NCBI GenBank assembly: GCA_959601025.1
Contig: CAUGOD010000061.1
Span: 1-7,562 of the forward strand
Direction of reading: 5' to 3'
Length of the DNA stretch: 7,562 nucleotides
DNA from: an uncultured Oscillospiraceae bacterium
GTDB lineage: Bacteria; Bacillota; Clostridia; Oscillospirales; Acutalibacteraceae
Position numbers and translations under genes: made by a program. Positions 5,223-7,562 of this stretch are shown here, in pieces (position 1 is the first letter of the stretch; each line of letters begins with the position of its first letter). The notes under the pieces are model-generated. The model was not told where the DNA came from. It saw only the letters and a program-made list of their open reading frames with translations, and made no database searches.

Positions 5223-6626
5223 CTATGCCTCCTCTGCGTCCGCGGTTTCCGGGGCGTCAGCGGGAAGATAGCGGTCGAGGTAATCGTCCCGGATGCGCTT
5301 GAGTTCGCTCCGGGGCAGGAGGGACAGCAGCTCCCAGCCGATGTCGAGGGTTTCCTCGATACTGCGGTCGGTTTGATAGCCCTGGGAAACGTACCGCTTT
5401 TCAAATTCAGTGGCAAATTTCGCATAGAGCTTATCCACATCGGAAAGCGCCGCTTCGCCGAGGATGACCGACAGTTCTTTCGCATCCTTGCCGCGGGCGT
5501 AGGCCGAAAACAGCTGGTTCATCGTGTCGGCGTGATCCTCCCGGGTCTTATCTTTACCGATACCCTTGTCCTTCAGGCGGGAGAGGGAAGGCAGCACGTC
5601 GATCGGCGGGGTCACGCCCTTGAGGTACAGCTCCCGAGACAGGATAATCTGTCCCTCGGTAATATACCCGGTCAGGTCGGGAATGGGATGGGTCTTGTCA
5701 TCCTCCGGCATGGTGAGGATCGGAATCTGGGTGATGGAGCCGGTCTTGCCCCGGACCCTGCCTGCCCGCTCGTACAGGGAGGCGAGGTCGGTGTAAAGGT
5801 AGCCGGGATAGCCCCGGCGGCCCGGCACCTCCTTGCGGGCGGCGGAAACCTCCCGCAGCGCCTCCGCGTAGTTGGTCAGGTCGGTCAGGATGACCAGCAC
5901 ATGCATCCCCCGCTCGTAGGCGAGGTATTCCGCACAGGTGATGGCCATACGGGGGGTGGCGATACGCTCCACCGCCGGGTCGTCCGCCAGATTCATGAAC
6001 AGCACGGCGCGGTCGATCGCGCCGGTTTTCTGGAAGTCACGGATAAAGAAATCCGCCTCCTCAAAAGTAATGCCGATAGCGGCGAACACCACGGCGAAGG
6101 ATTCGTTCTTTCCGCGCACCTTCGCCTGCCGCGCAATTTGGGCCGCCAGCTCGGCATGGGGCAGGCCGGAGCCGGAGAAAACCGGCAGCTTCTGTCCGCG
6201 CACCAGTGTGTTCAGCCCGTCGATGGCCGAGATGCCGGTTTGGATGAATTCGGCCGGGTAATCCCGGGCGGCGGGATTGAGGGGGGAACCGTTGATGTCC
6301 AGCCGCTTTTCCGGAATGACCGGGGCGCCCCCATCGATAGGGTTGCCCATCCCGTCGAAAATGCGGCCGAGCATGTCGGGGCTGACCGCGAGCTGGGTAC
6401 CGTGGCCGAGGAACCGGGCGCGGGCGTCGGCGATCCGCAGGCCCTGCGCGCTTTCAAAAAGCTGTACCAGCGCCCGCCCGCCGTTGATCTCCAGTACCCG
6501 TCCTATGCGGACGCTGCCGTCGCTTTGGAGAATCTCCACCAGCTCGTCGTATTTGACCCCTTCCACGTCCTCGACCACCATCAGCGGCCCGACAACCTCC
6601 CGGATGGTTTTGTATTCCTTACGCAT
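5223..6626 (-). CDS. ntpB: V-type ATP synthase/ATPase subunit B
   Basis: Subunit B is the non-catalytic nucleotide-binding partner of A in the alternating A3B3 head. The 467 residues open with REVVGPLMVVE (9-19), which fixes the ATG at 6626. The position of the catalytic P-loop is taken by SGSGLPHAEL (151-160), lacking the GKT of subunit A, as expected for B. LTDLTNYAEALREVS lies at 248-262, and the alpha/beta ATPase signature PPIDVLPSLSR at 340-350 ends in R350, the likely arginine finger that completes the catalytic site on A. The C-terminal helical domain is full length. A weak GAAAGG lies about 12 bases upstream of the start. The gene follows A by 42 bp and overlaps D's ribosome binding site at its end. 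Nothing is missing or broken. Confidence 0.97.
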   Translation of the reverse strand: MRKEYKTIREVVGPLMVVEDVEGVKYDELVEILQSDGSVRIGRVLEINGGRALVQLFESAQGLRIADARARFLGHGTQLAVSPDMLGRIFDGMGNPIDGGAPVIPEKRLDINGSPLNPAARDYPAEFIQTGISAIDGLNTLVRGQKLPVFSGSGLPHAELAAQIARQAKVRGKNESFAVVFAAIGITFEEADFFIRDFQKTGAIDRAVLFMNLADDPAVERIATPRMAITCAEYLAYERGMHVLVILTDLTNYAEALREVSAARKEVPGRRGYPGYLYTDLASLYERAGRVRGKTGSITQIPILTMPEDDKTHPIPDLTGYITEGQIILSRELYLKGVTPPIDVLPSLSRLKDKGIGKDKTREDHADTMNQLFSAYARGKDAKELSVILGEAALSDVDKLYAKFATEFEKRYVSQGYQTDRSIEETLDIGWELLSLLPRSELKRIRDDYLDRYLPADAPETADAEEA

Positions 6627-6668
6627 TGCGCCATCAAGCCTTTCGTCTAAAAGTCACGGGGGAACGGG

Positions 6669-7562
6669 TCAGTCCTCCGTCATCGCCTGAACCAGCATAC
6701 GGTATTCCTCGCCGATATGGCGAAGGATATCCGCGCACCGTCCGGCCCACTCGTCCTCGGGAGTGTATTTCATCCGGCCGATTTCCTCCAGCGAGGCCAT
6801 AGCCATGATCCGGCGGAAGGATACGTCGCTTTCCAGCGCCTCCTGCCCGCCATGGTACCAGGTGAGGATGATTTTCAGCATCCCGAACTGCTTTTCGGGA
6901 GAGGTGAAGGTGTCCACCTCGTGGAAGGCATTTTGATGGAGGAAGTCCTCCCGGATGATCCGGGCGCATTCCAGCGTAAGGCGATCCTGCTCGCCAAGCG
7001 CGTCTACGCCGACCAACCGGACGATCTCATCCAGATCGGCCTCCTGCTGGAGCAGGGCGACTGCCTGCCCGGCCTGATCGGACCAGCCCTCCGCAATCTG
7101 CCCGTCGAAATACTCCTGAAGTCGGTCGGAATACAGCGAATAGCTCCGCAGCCAGTCGATGGCCGGGAAATGCCGCTTATAGGCGAGCTGGGCGCTCAGT
7201 CCCCAGAAGACCTTGACGATCCGCAGGGTGGCCTGGGAGACCGGCTCCGACGTGTCGCCGCCGGGAGGAGAGACCGCGCCGATCGCGCTGATTGCGCCGA
7301 TCCTTCCGCCGCCGCCGAGGCATTTTACAATACCGGCCCGCTCGTAAAACTCCGCCAGACGGGAAGAGAGGTAGGCGGGATAGCCTTCCTCACCCGGCAT
7401 TTCCTCCAGCCGGCCGGACATCTCGCGGAGCGCTTCCGCCCAGCGGGAGGTGGAGTCGGCCATGATGGCGACCTTGTAGCCCATGTCCCGAAAATATTCC
7501 GCGATGGTGATGCCGGTGTAAATGGACGCTTCCCGCGCCGCCACCGGCATGTCGGAGGTGTT
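6669..7562 (-). CDS. ntpA: V-type ATP synthase/ATPase subunit A, C-terminal part (cut by window edge)
   Basis: Subunit A hydrolyses (or makes) ATP in the V1 head. The visible 297 residues are the C-terminal half; the N-terminal part, the Walker A P-loop and the bulge domain lie beyond position 7562. Seen here are NTSDMPVAAREASIYTG at the right edge, the Walker B strand with VAIMADSTSRW (aspartate codon near 7457-7455), EEGYPAYLSSRLAEFYERAG, the signature SPPGGDTSEPV (about 7271-7239), and the helical C-terminal domain ending LVQAMTED. All match the family well and the frame is open to the edge. B follows after 42 bp and D after that, the order A-B-D usual at the end of clostridial V-type ATPase operons. 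The earlier genes (I, K, E, C, F) should lie to the right of this window. Confidence 0.96.
   Translation of the reverse strand, partial: NTSDMPVAAREASIYTGITIAEYFRDMGYKVAIMADSTSRWAEALREMSGRLEEMPGEEGYPAYLSSRLAEFYERAGIVKCLGGGGRIGAISAIGAVSPPGGDTSEPVSQATLRIVKVFWGLSAQLAYKRHFPAIDWLRSYSLYSDRLQEYFDGQIAEGWSDQAGQAVALLQQEADLDEIVRLVGVDALGEQDRLTLECARIIREDFLHQNAFHEVDTFTSPEKQFGMLKIILTWYHGGQEALESDVSFRRIMAMASLEEIGRMKYTPEDEWAGRCADILRHIGEEYRMLVQAMTED

Noticed and set aside
5091..6650. Long plus-strand open frame (519 residues) opposite subunits B and D
   Set aside because: It is the mirror of well-conserved ATPase genes; long antisense frames are common in GC-rich coding DNA. No domain or ribosome binding site supports it.

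Overview
The window looks like chromosomal DNA from a moderately GC-rich anaerobic Firmicute, probably a Clostridia/Oscillospiraceae-type gut bacterium. The signs are strong GGAGG-type ribosome binding sites, a V-type (A/V-type) ATPase operon, and a large nuclease-helicase of the DinG/Rad3-like kind common in Clostridia. This assignment comes from gene content and style and was not checked by a search.

Layout, left to right. (1) Positions 1-340 hold a nearly perfect tandem repeat with an 89-bp unit: three full copies and 73 bp of a fourth. Each copy carries a 9-bp-stem hairpin, and the array may continue past the left edge. (2) A short leader (341-406) contains a perfect 20-bp palindrome and a good ribosome binding site. 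(3) A plus-strand gene (407-2818, GTG start) encodes a RecB/Cas4-type nuclease fused to an iron-sulfur superfamily 2 helicase. (4) It is followed 33 bp later by a tyrosine/lipid phosphatase gene (2852-3601), probably in the same transcript. (5) An AT-rich stretch, about 3610-4260, differs sharply from its GC-rich neighbours. It holds one small VOC/glyoxalase-like gene whose start region is odd: a strong ribosome binding site serves a 3-codon ORF rather than the VOC ATG. (6) Positions 4262-4435 carry what may be a gene remnant. It runs into a strong hairpin terminator (4436-4476) lying between the convergent plus- and minus-strand genes. (7) From 4566 to the right edge, the minus strand carries the end of a V-type ATPase operon in the order A (partial) - B - D, tightly packed.

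How the genes work together: A, B and D form the soluble V1 part of a rotary ATPase. A is catalytic, B is the non-catalytic nucleotide-binding partner, and D is the central shaft. The remaining subunits should lie beyond the right edge. The helicase-nuclease is probably a DNA repair enzyme. The phosphatase is functionally unrelated on sequence grounds and may only share transcription with it. The VOC gene looks like an acquired single gene.

No clearly new multi-gene system is visible. The least explained features are the 89-bp array next to the helicase, the 20-bp palindrome in its leader, and the AT-rich VOC insert with its disrupted-looking start.
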